From assembly GCA_900313515.1 (NCBI GenBank), contig OMRK01000165.1, forward strand, positions 1-32,168: a stretch of 32,168 nt of DNA, written 5' to 3'. The notes under the pieces were generated by a model. That model was not told where the DNA came from. It did not search any database and worked only from the letters and a program-made list of their open reading frames with translations. Position 1 is the first letter of the stretch; the number at the start of each line of letters is the position of its first letter. The position numbers and the translations under genes are program-made. Positions 25,594 to 32,168 of this stretch are shown here, one piece after another. This DNA comes from an uncultured bacterium (GTDB taxonomy: Bacteria > Vulcanimicrobiota > Xenobia > Xenobiales > Xenobiaceae).

Positions 25594-25815
25594 ATGCCTG
25601 AATCTTCTGAAATAAGCTCCGAATTAAAGGCAGCCCCCCAAAGCTATGAGGAAGCCTTTGCTCAACTGAACAACATTGTTAAAACATTGGAGAGCAATCA
25701 GTTAGATTTGAAGACTGCCCTCGAACTTACCGCCAAGGCCAAAGACCTTTCAGCTTACTGTCGAAGCCAGTTGCAGGAAGCACAGAAGCAATTGGAAGAA
25801 CTCCAAGGCGATTAA
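25594..25815 (+). CDS. xseB: Exodeoxyribonuclease VII small subunit
   Basis: XseB is the small helical subunit that binds several-fold around XseA. The 73-residue protein shows the family pattern SYEEAFAQLNNIVKTLES, a linker, and LTAKAKDLSAYCRSQLQEAQKQLEEL with the conserved Cys before the last helix. The ATG has AAGGAG seven bases upstream, which excludes an 18-base longer reading (25576). It lies 100 bp ahead of ispA, the classical order. Confidence 0.93.
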   Translation: MPESSEISSELKAAPQSYEEAFAQLNNIVKTLESNQLDLKTALELTAKAKDLSAYCRSQLQEAQKQLEELQGD

Positions 25816-25916
25816 GAGTTTCGTTGCTTTCATGGTTAAGTTTTATAAAAAGCTGCCTCCCCACTCCTTAAAAACGGCTGTGGGGAAGACGTGCAGAGCA
25901 GATAAGAAGGATAGAA

Positions 25917-26780
25917 ATGTTTGATACTGTTCATTTTGATCTAAAAGGTTACTTAAATAAAGAGGCTCAGATAGTCAACCAGGCTCTGGAGAATTATCTT
26001 CCCAAGCAGGGCCAGTATGCTAAAAACCTGGGTGAGGTGATGCGCTACAGCGTATTTCCTGGTGGTAAGCGCTTCCGCCCCATACTGACTCTCTCCACTG
26101 CCGCCGCCCTCAATGCAGATCCGGCCCTAGCACTTCCTGCCGCCTGTGCCTTTGAACTGGTACACTGTTTCTCCCTGGTGCACGATGATCTGCCTTGCAT
26201 GGACAATGACGATTTTCGTCGCGGCAAACCCACCGTGCACAAGGCTTACGGCGAGGATACGGCCCTCCTGGCTGGCGATGCCCTGATTATCGAAGCCTTC
26301 AATGTGGCAGCTCAAACCAACGTTCCCAATCACCCAGAAATTACCGGGGCCATTGTTAGGGAGACGGCTCTGGCAGCAGGTCATCTGGGTATGGTAGGTG
26401 GTCAGATCCTGGACATGGATGCTCAGCATCATGGAGCCACCAAGGAAAGTCTTCTGGAGGTACATAAAGGCAAAACTGGTGCCTTAATTCGCGGTGCAGC
26501 CCGTGCTGGTGCTATAGTTGCTGGCGCCTCCCCCAAGCAATTGGAGGAGATAACCGAGTACAGTGAAATCTTGGGCCTAGTTTTCCAAATTACCGACGAT
26601 ATTTTAGATGCCCAAAGTGATCCCGATCCCATAAGTTTCCCAACCTTGTTTGGAATGGAGGAATCCAAGCGCATAGCCCAAGAAAAGACCAACCGCGCCC
26701 TGCAGATTCTTGAGCCTTGGGGTGAGAAGGCGCTACCGTTGGCTGCTTTGGCCAATTATCTTTTGGTGCGCACAGTTTAG
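25917..26780 (+). CDS. ispA: Farnesyl/geranyl diphosphate synthase (IspA-type short-chain prenyltransferase)
   Basis: IspA condenses IPP with DMAPP and GPP to make farnesyl diphosphate, precursor of undecaprenyl carriers and quinones. The 287-residue protein has GGKRFRP (49-55), the first Asp-rich motif with D90, D91 and D96 (HDDLPCMDNDD), RRGKPTVHKAYGE, LLAGDAL, the HKGKTGALI segment (183-191) and the second motif ITDDILD (D227, D228, D231). Normally a segment like LGKxxGxDxxxxKxTYP follows; here about 12-15 residues carrying its two lysines are missing, and the chain runs straight from DDILDAQSDPDP to ISFPTLFGMEESK. The ATG has AAGGA five bases upstream. Reduced or altered catalysis is possible; otherwise the enzyme looks intact. 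Confidence 0.92.
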   Translation: MFDTVHFDLKGYLNKEAQIVNQALENYLPKQGQYAKNLGEVMRYSVFPGGKRFRPILTLSTAAALNADPALALPAACAFELVHCFSLVHDDLPCMDNDDFRRGKPTVHKAYGEDTALLAGDALIIEAFNVAAQTNVPNHPEITGAIVRETALAAGHLGMVGGQILDMDAQHHGATKESLLEVHKGKTGALIRGAARAGAIVAGASPKQLEEITEYSEILGLVFQITDDILDAQSDPDPISFPTLFGMEESKRIAQEKTNRALQILEPWGEKALPLAALANYLLVRTV

Positions 26781-26802
26781 TTGGATTTGAGCAAAATTTT
26801 AG

Positions 26803-26857
26803 CCCAAATCTGCCAGGATTCCCTCACCTTATAAATACGACCTAGGCAGATTCTGGG
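26803..26857 (+). other. Long-stem hairpin between ispA and the DXS-like gene
   Basis: CCCAAATCTGCC (26803-26814) pairs with GGCAGATT-C-TGGG (26845-26857): 12 pairs with a one-base bulge and a 30-base A+T-rich loop. No T tract follows, so it is not a standard terminator. It could be a leader structure or processing site for the DXS-like gene. Confidence 0.5.
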
Positions 26858-26880
26858 ACAAATGACGGCCTATAAGCGGC

Positions 26881-28485
26881 GTGGGCGGTGGGAGTATGTC
26901 ACAGTACGATAATCTAGAAGAAGTGAGTGAAGTCCTCACCGAGACCCTGCAGGCTCTTTCTTTTCGTGACGTGGCCTGGCGTGGCTTTTACGGCGACCGT
27001 TACTATTCACAAGTTCGCCGTTACAGCCACAGTTTGGCTTCTCTGGCCTCTCTGGCTTCCAGCGACGTGGCCTTGTGCCACCTAGCAGCCGGATGGAAGC
27101 GGGCCCGGGCCGTGTTACCCAGTGGCCTTTCCCTTATAGGCAACGAGCAACCTCTAGTCATTGTAATCAACGATCTCTCTTCGCTTCTGTTCCACACCTT
27201 AGAGACTCTACGGCAGGGACGCCTGGAGGCGATTGTTGTCTTTTTAGATCCTCAAAGGCGCTACATTGGCAACTTTTACGACGAGAAAGCCAAAGAGATT
27301 TGCAGTTACCCTGGTATTTTTGCCGCCGCTCGCCATATTCTGTATCCGCCGCCGGTGGACGTAGACCATCCCAAGCGCCTTTGCAATATGATGGCCATTC
27401 TAAGCCAGGAACGTGGCATCAAGATACTGCATATTCTAGGTTCTGCTCTCACCCAAAATTCTGCTTCCAGCATTCCGCGTCTTAAGAGCCAAAGTTCCGA
27501 AAGATTCTCGGCGTCGTTTGCCACTGAACCTGCAGTCAAGCGCTCTCCCAAGCTCAAACCCGGTGATCTAACCTTTGAACAGTCCGCTCTAAACCGCATA
27601 GCTATCGATCTGCAAAACGTACCTCTGGTCTCCTGCCTATGGACCAGTCCCAAAGATCCTAAACAGTTCCGCCGCCTGCACAACCGCCTGCAATTTTCAC
27701 CTGTAGATGGCGTAGTGCTGCAAGCCGTGGGTATGGCTGCCAGCGGTATCCATCCTCTTATAGTTCTCACAGCTGCTGACATGCCTAAAGTGCTCAGCGA
27801 GCTCTTTGCCATGGCGCCCTTCCCAATAACCATTCTGCTGACCGACGCCGGCTTAACCTCCCAAGGAGATCTTTTGCCCAACGCCAATTTCCACGATTTG
27901 GCCATCCTACGCAGTTTCGAGCATATGCAGGTGGGCGTGCCCTCCGATGAAGAGGAAGCCAGAAGCATGTTGCTAAATCTGTTGGCCTCCTCAACACCTG
28001 GATTACTGCGCTTAAGTAGCACTCCTGCCGTGGGCCTGCCTTCGGCCAAGCATGCCAGGGCAAAAACGAAATTGCAGGGTCGCTGTCTACACGAGGGACA
28101 GGATTTAGCCTTCATATGTTTGGGGAGCATGGCTTACCATGCTCTGCTAGCCTCCCGCACCCTAGAATCCTGGGGATACAAAACTGCAGTCTACGATATG
28201 GGCTGGCTCAATCCATTGGATACTGCCATTTTGGAGAAAGCCGCCAAAACTGGTCGCATAATAACTGTAGAAGAGCATTCTACCGTAGGAGGCCTAGGTT
28301 CAGCCGTTGCCGAGTATATACTGCAACACGTGGAAAATCAGTGCGTACAACTGCGTTCGGCAGGACTCAAGAGTGAACTCTATAGCACTTCTCTGGAGGA
28401 TCACGGACTCTCAATGGAGGGTCTACTCGAGTATGCTAAAGATATATTGCAGATAGAGCACACTCCCAGCTCGGCTAACGGTTGA
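26881..28485 (+). CDS. Degenerate DXS-like protein (probable pseudoenzyme of 1-deoxyxylulose-5-phosphate synthase)
   Basis: This intact 534-residue ORF sits where dxs usually follows ispA. Residues about 405-525 match the DXS C-terminal domain (LAFICLGSMAYHALLASR, MGWLNPLDTAILEKAA, IITVEEHSTVGGLGSAVAEYIL). Residues about 230-380 align with the pyrimidine-binding domain, and the N-terminal part distantly with the thiamine-diphosphate domain. The functional residues are gone. There is no GDG motif (INDLSSLL at its place) and LDPQRR stands where NDN is expected. The activating Glu region (AEQHA in E. coli) reads VDGVV. The THQG histidine is replaced (LLPNANFHD). The first about 110 residues of DXS, including the first catalytic His, are absent. 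The start may be GTG at 26881 or ATG at 26896; neither has an ideal ribosome site. It overlaps the convergent next gene by 11 bases. It may be a structural or regulatory partner of a true DXS. Confidence 0.75.
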   Translation: MGGGSMSQYDNLEEVSEVLTETLQALSFRDVAWRGFYGDRYYSQVRRYSHSLASLASLASSDVALCHLAAGWKRARAVLPSGLSLIGNEQPLVIVINDLSSLLFHTLETLRQGRLEAIVVFLDPQRRYIGNFYDEKAKEICSYPGIFAAARHILYPPPVDVDHPKRLCNMMAILSQERGIKILHILGSALTQNSASSIPRLKSQSSERFSASFATEPAVKRSPKLKPGDLTFEQSALNRIAIDLQNVPLVSCLWTSPKDPKQFRRLHNRLQFSPVDGVVLQAVGMAASGIHPLIVLTAADMPKVLSELFAMAPFPITILLTDAGLTSQGDLLPNANFHDLAILRSFEHMQVGVPSDEEEARSMLLNLLASSTPGLLRLSSTPAVGLPSAKHARAKTKLQGRCLHEGQDLAFICLGSMAYHALLASRTLESWGYKTAVYDMGWLNPLDTAILEKAAKTGRIITVEEHSTVGGLGSAVAEYILQHVENQCVQLRSAGLKSELYSTSLEDHGLSMEGLLEYAKDILQIEHTPSSANG

Positions 28486-29467
28486 CCGAGGTTGAAGAAT
28501 TGGCCGTCGGTTCTTTATCAGATATATCGTTTATTTGAGGAGCCTGGCCATCTTTAGGCATGGCGCTGGTGAAGTTATCTCCAGCGTTGGGCATGACCGA
28601 TGGCCTAAAGATGCGGCTTTTACGATCAAAAAGGCGTAAGTCTTCCGTTTTTTCTTCCAAGAATCGAACAGCATACCCCCAAGCCGTCCTGTCATCTGCC
28701 AAAATAACCTGACCGCTCTTGAGATTCAGCCAAGCCTCACCCTTAATATGGCCCTCACCTACCAGCTCCACATTACTAGGCAAGGGTTTCTGCGGCGTTA
28801 AGGTTATCGACCCCTCATAATCTACAACAGCCAGTTCCATGTCTTTTTGAGAAAAAATTCTGGCAATGTGGTAATTAAGGCGGTGTTCCAAATTAATTTT
28901 GGCCTTATCCAGAGTATCCACAGGATAAGCTATACTCCAGCGACCAGACCAAACTTCACCCACAGTCACTCGTTTATCGGGACGCACAATCCACAGAGGA
29001 GCCAACATTTGCCCCATGCGCACTTCATCCACAATAGGGCTCTCTTGCCCCTTTATCATGAGAAAATTCTCAATTACCCCTCCCCGGCCCAGACGCATAG
29101 AGAACACATTATTGAGGAGAGAACCGCTCTTCTTCACACCTATCTGGGCCAAGTTTTCTTCATTTATCAGATAGGCAATGACTGGATCGGCGCCAGTTCG
29201 TTCCGTTTTCTCCACACAACCCAAAGCCAAATCGTAAACATCTGGTGTAACAGTATCATCCATTGTAAAGTTGGGCTGTGAGCTTAACCCTCGCACCTCT
29301 CGGGCCTTGAGTAGCATGGAAACTATATGAATCGGCTCGGCTCTACCTTCCTGCAAATTCAAAGGAAGAGCTATCCCCAATATGCTCTGCCGCAGACTCG
29401 GTACAAAAAATACTAAGGCCGCCGCTAAAAGCAACACGCCTCCTATAGATAAGGCTAAACGCTTCAT
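28475..29467 (-). CDS. Membrane-anchored or secreted protein of unknown function
   Basis: I do not recognise this 330-residue protein. A basic N terminus and one hydrophobic segment (about 6-22, LSIGGVLLLAAALVFFV) indicate a signal anchor or signal peptide. The rest looks extracytoplasmic. The middle has VTVGEVWSGRWSIAYPV, and the C-terminal half has a beta-rich repeat with ELVGEGHIKGEAWLNLKSG and GQVILADD. This layout is like several secreted proteins of unknown function that bear a beta-sheet sandwich, but I claim no family. The C-terminal about 50 residues are polar and probably disordered. I choose the ATG at 29465-29467 because the longer start at 29512 would add 15 residues before the membrane segment. 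The gene lies downstream of the ABC exporter, 206 bp apart, and may depend on it. Confidence 0.65.
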   Translation of the reverse strand: MKRLALSIGGVLLLAAALVFFVPSLRQSILGIALPLNLQEGRAEPIHIVSMLLKAREVRGLSSQPNFTMDDTVTPDVYDLALGCVEKTERTGADPVIAYLINEENLAQIGVKKSGSLLNNVFSMRLGRGGVIENFLMIKGQESPIVDEVRMGQMLAPLWIVRPDKRVTVGEVWSGRWSIAYPVDTLDKAKINLEHRLNYHIARIFSQKDMELAVVDYEGSITLTPQKPLPSNVELVGEGHIKGEAWLNLKSGQVILADDRTAWGYAVRFLEEKTEDLRLFDRKSRIFRPSVMPNAGDNFTSAMPKDGQAPQINDISDKEPTANSSTSVNR

Positions 29468-29601
29468 AAACAAGATCTCTTTACAAAAAAATTTACTGCC
29501 CCCCCTATACATCGGAAAAGTCCAGTTCCTGCTTCAGCTCACCTTCAGCCGCCCCTACAAGCCCCCTCTGTGTAGCCCCAACCTATTCCAGAGCCTATTC
29601 A

Positions 29602-29629
29602 CCCCCCGACCCCGGCTCGCCCCTGGCCC
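29602..29629 (-). other. Canonical G-quadruplex motif in a G-rich spacer
   Basis: On the minus strand the order is GGG-CCA-GGGG-CGAGCC-GGGG-TC-GGGGGG, which fits the G3+N1-7 rule. The whole spacer 29499-29623 has seven G runs of four or more on this strand. It lies 45 bases after the ABC exporter stop and would be in the transcript if the gene at 28475-29467 is co-transcribed. Confidence 0.6.
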
Positions 29630-29673
29630 AGACCTGGCCCGCGCCTCAAACCCGACCTATGTTTCAAGCCCGG

Positions 29674-31722
29674 TCATTCCTTTGTGGTCAGCTCACCCAT
29701 CTGAGCTTCATAGATTTTATAATAAAGACCTTTCCTATCCATGAGCTCTTTGTGGGTGCCCACTTCGGCCACTTGACCGGCGTTCATAACCACAATGCGA
29801 TCAGCATGGCGAATGGTAGCCAGACGGTGAGCTATCACCAGACAAGTGCGCCCCTTCATCGATTTGTCAATAACCTCAGTAAGATTACTTTCTGCCTCGG
29901 CATCTAGGCCTGAAGTATATTCATCTAAAATCAAAATATGAGGATTATGCACCAAAGCCCGGGCTACAGCTAGACGCTGCCTCTGGCCGCCGGAAAGAGC
30001 CGAGCCTCGCTCCCCCACATTGGTGTTTAAGCCCTGCGGGAATTTAGCTATAAATTCGCTTGCTCCCGACATCTCAATGGCTTGATTTATCTGCTCATCG
30101 GTAGCACTAGCATTGCCGTAACGCACATTTTCATAAATAGTATCCCTAAAGAGAACCGATTCCTGGAAGACAATGCCTATCTGAGAGCGCAAGGATTCCA
30201 GAGTTACGTCTTTTAAATCGTAACCATCTATGGAGATAATGCCGGAATCCGGCTCGTAAAAACGCTCCAACATATTCACCAACGTGGATTTACCTGATCC
30301 ATTGGTGCCAACCAGAGCCACAAATTCACCTGGCTCTATGTGCAAATTAACCTTATTAAGAACTGGCTTGCTGGAAGAATAGGCAAAGGAAACATCTTTA
30401 AAATCGATCTCACCCTTGATTTTAGGCAGAACTTTTGCACCGGGTGCGGATGTCTCCGGCGCGCTGTCGATAATTTCGAAAGCCCTGACAGCAGCCGCGG
30501 CCGAATTCTGACAGCTACCATAAAAGGTAGACAAAACAGAAAGAGGGTGACTAGTCATAGCCATAAGCGCCCAGTATTCGGTCATCTGCCCAAAACTAAC
30601 CTGCCCTTGTAGAATGCGCGTAGCTCCGAACCAGACCAAAATTACAATACCGATAATTCCCAGAAGTTCAACCACTGGAGATTGCATAGACTGAACCTGC
30701 ACAACCTTCATCTGAGCGGCATAGTTATCTTCGTTACGATTTATGAAACGCTTGTACTCGTAATCTTCCCGATTGTTGGCCTTAACTACCCTGATGGCCG
30801 AAACATTTTCAAACTGTAAAGCAGAAAGGTCGGCTAGTCTGGCCTGAAGCTTACTGGTCTTCTGGCCGATCTTGGCTCCAAAATTACTTATAGCAATTGC
30901 CACCAGAGGGCTTATGACCAAAACCACCAGAGTCATCTGCCAATCGCGCCAGAACATCCAGATAAAGCACCCGGCTACCATGAGAAAATTCTTGGTAAAC
31001 TCAGACAGCAAGCTAAAAACACCGGAGGCAGTAATTACATCGGTGGTGGAACGGGAAAGTACCTCACCGGAGCGCATTTTATCAAAAAAGGATATAGGCA
31101 ACCTCTGCAGGGCACAGAAGACATTGTTGCGGAAATCCCTAATAGCCAACTGCCCACACTGATCAGTAAGATATTTCTGGAAGTAGGTACATACTCCCAT
31201 AACTGTCATTACAGCCAAAAAGAGCAAGCAAACAGTATTCAGAATAAGGAAGGGACTGTGCCCATTCTCGTAACTAAAAAACTGATAGAAAGCGGCTTCT
31301 TGGGCTGTTTGCGCCCGCTGTGCAGTCGGGCCATCGGTCGAAACGGAGCCTCTTTCGACAGCTGAGCCATTCCCGTTAGTTGTCCCGTCTACTCCATCAA
31401 CGCTGTTACTCCCGCCGTCGCCCCCACCGGAGGCCTGTACGCCTTCCGTTTCCTCTCCCTGCCTGCCTTGCACATTTTCCCGATGTTCAACCGCCCTCTG
31501 CCTTTTGATCAGTTGTTCCTGTTGACGCTCCTCCAAGACCTCGGCTATAACCGGACTGCCCTTAGACATTAAATCCATTATCCAGCCCACAAACTTGGCC
31601 TGGCACAAGCGCGTACCTGTAGCTAAAAGATTGAATAGGACGGCTATTATTACTATTTTCCAATAAGGCAGCAGATACTTTAATACACGACCCAAAGTTT
31701 TAACCAGGGTTTTAAAATTCAT
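29674..31722 (-). CDS. ABC exporter, fused permease and ATPase (MsbA-like type)
   Basis: This is a 682-residue half-transporter with one six-helix membrane domain and one ATPase. The ATPase has Walker A GTNGSGKST, Q-loop FQES, signature LSGGQRQRLAVARAL, Walker B ILILDEYTSGLD (usually ATSALD) and the H-loop VIAHRLATI. All catalytic residues are present. Between helix 1 (about 22-50) and helix 2 (about 157-183) lies an unusual hydrophilic insertion of about 100 residues, charged and Gly/Ser/Asn-rich (for example GGGDGGSNSVDGVDGTTNG). In related transporters this first extracytoplasmic loop is short. The substrate may be a lipid, lipid-linked glycan or drug. The gene is the second of the minus-strand group; the exonuclease gene ends 23 bp upstream. 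Confidence 0.93.
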   Translation of the reverse strand: MNFKTLVKTLGRVLKYLLPYWKIVIIAVLFNLLATGTRLCQAKFVGWIMDLMSKGSPVIAEVLEERQQEQLIKRQRAVEHRENVQGRQGEETEGVQASGGGDGGSNSVDGVDGTTNGNGSAVERGSVSTDGPTAQRAQTAQEAAFYQFFSYENGHSPFLILNTVCLLFLAVMTVMGVCTYFQKYLTDQCGQLAIRDFRNNVFCALQRLPISFFDKMRSGEVLSRSTTDVITASGVFSLLSEFTKNFLMVAGCFIWMFWRDWQMTLVVLVISPLVAIAISNFGAKIGQKTSKLQARLADLSALQFENVSAIRVVKANNREDYEYKRFINRNEDNYAAQMKVVQVQSMQSPVVELLGIIGIVILVWFGATRILQGQVSFGQMTEYWALMAMTSHPLSVLSTFYGSCQNSAAAAVRAFEIIDSAPETSAPGAKVLPKIKGEIDFKDVSFAYSSSKPVLNKVNLHIEPGEFVALVGTNGSGKSTLVNMLERFYEPDSGIISIDGYDLKDVTLESLRSQIGIVFQESVLFRDTIYENVRYGNASATDEQINQAIEMSGASEFIAKFPQGLNTNVGERGSALSGGQRQRLAVARALVHNPHILILDEYTSGLDAEAESNLTEVIDKSMKGRTCLVIAHRLATIRHADRIVVMNAGQVAEVGTHKELMDRKGLYYKIYEAQMGELTTKE

Positions 31723-31745
31723 GGCATAACTCTTTCGAACAGTAA

Positions 31746-32168
31746 TTAATGTAAACGTAGCATAGGCACATCGGCCTCATCTATTATCTGCAAAGGATGG
31801 CCCTGCAATACCATATTCTCAGCCTTGCTCAGCTTGGAGGAAGGTGGCGTTCCGGACTTGCGCAAGCCGCCCACCACCAAGAAGTCAGTATCAATCCGGA
31901 GTGTATCCAAAACTAGGCCGCCACTCTCATGCAACAGCTCTTTCACGTGCTTTCTGGAACCGCAAACGAATTTTCCTGTCAAGCAATAGCGCGTACCTGC
32001 CTCCCCCAGTAGATGCCCACGAAACGCCGCCTCTCCCTCTACTCCAGCGTTGAAGGCCCTGAAAGAATCGAGATTTCGATATTCCCTGATATCTTCTGGA
32101 ATCAGTCTATCTTCACCACGTAAACACTCCAAAAGCTGTCGACAGGCTTGAGCGTCGGACAAAGCGTC
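31746..32168 (-). CDS. DEDD exonuclease-BRCT fusion (partial, 5' end beyond the window)
   Basis: The visible 140 residues are the C-terminal end of a longer protein. Its first visible residues, DALSDAQACRQLLECL, match the last exonuclease motif (HxAxxDAxA) of the DnaQ/Pol III epsilon family, with the catalytic Asp present. Residues about 50-138 of the visible part form a BRCT domain: CLTGKF, SRKHVKELLHESGG, TDFLVVGG, SSKLSKAE and a final IDEADV. Exonuclease-BRCT proteins of this type occur in various bacteria, presumably for 3'-5' trimming in DNA repair or replication. The reading frame runs to the window edge without a plausible start, so the gene continues upstream. Confidence 0.88.
   Translation of the reverse strand, partial: DALSDAQACRQLLECLRGEDRLIPEDIREYRNLDSFRAFNAGVEGEAAFRGHLLGEAGTRYCLTGKFVCGSRKHVKELLHESGGLVLDTLRIDTDFLVVGGLRKSGTPPSSKLSKAENMVLQGHPLQIIDEADVPMLRLH

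Noticed and set aside
25858-25886. Terminator between xseB and ispA
   Set aside because: TCCCCAC/GTGGGGA forms a seven-pair stem, but no T run follows on the plus strand, so read-through into ispA is likely.
27306-28130. 274-codon ORF opposite the DXS-like gene
   Set aside because: It lies fully antisense to the conserved pyrimidine-binding and neighbouring domains and has no recognisable domain; a shadow of the real gene.
1-32168. tRNA genes, CRISPR arrays, insertion sequences or prophage
   Set aside because: No cloverleaf with a GTTCRA arm, no regularly spaced repeats, no transposase, integrase or phage genes were seen by eye.

Overview
The window is about 32 kb of ordinary bacterial chromosome: dense coding, moderate G+C, and no phage, IS, integron or CRISPR signal. 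Nearly every gene is a single-copy housekeeping or cell-envelope gene. Gene content (PBP1A, an ABC exporter of the MsbA type, an MEP/isoprenoid cluster, RuvABC, an AsnRS, a lone acyl-CoA carboxyltransferase) fits a bacterium outside the best-studied lineages, possibly an uncultivated anaerobe. I cannot name the phylum from sequence alone. Starts other than ATG (TTG or GTG) are frequent and usually backed by a good Shine-Dalgarno.

Left part (1-11.7 kb, all minus strand, so read right to left). rpmE, prfA, prmC, nusB and a class A penicillin-binding protein form one run of translation and envelope genes closed by a hairpin terminator at about 5946-5994. asnS follows with its own terminator (4239-4287). 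A plausible promoter (4209-4236) then starts yebC-ruvC-ruvA-ruvB-aroF: a transcriptional regulator, the complete Holliday-junction resolvasome, and a chorismate mutase-DAHP synthase fusion.

Middle (11.7-22 kb, mixed strands). A 426-bp divergent spacer leads to a carboxyltransferase gene with a very strong terminator. A convergent DUF3352-like membrane protein gene comes next, divergent from a zinc-ribbon/DUF697-like membrane protein with a TGGTA-N4-TACCA palindrome between them. dnaX is preceded by a structured 80-nt element and followed by a UPF0270 (YheU-like) gene and a YfcE-type phosphodiesterase. A small anchored protein of unknown function and an M42 peptidase lie on the minus strand.

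Right part (22-32 kb). xseA, an A+T-rich GT-C-like polytopic membrane protein, xseB, ispA and a DXS-related gene lie in a row. The xseAB-ispA-dxs order is classical, but three things are not: the inserted GT-C-like gene, an IspA lacking the lysine-containing segment after its second Asp motif, and a DXS homologue that appears to have lost its thiamine-diphosphate and catalytic residues. The last is the strongest candidate for undescribed biology here. The minus strand then carries an anchored protein of unknown function, a G-quadruplex-forming spacer, an ABC exporter with a long extracytoplasmic insertion, and the 3' end of an exonuclease-BRCT fusion cut by the window edge.
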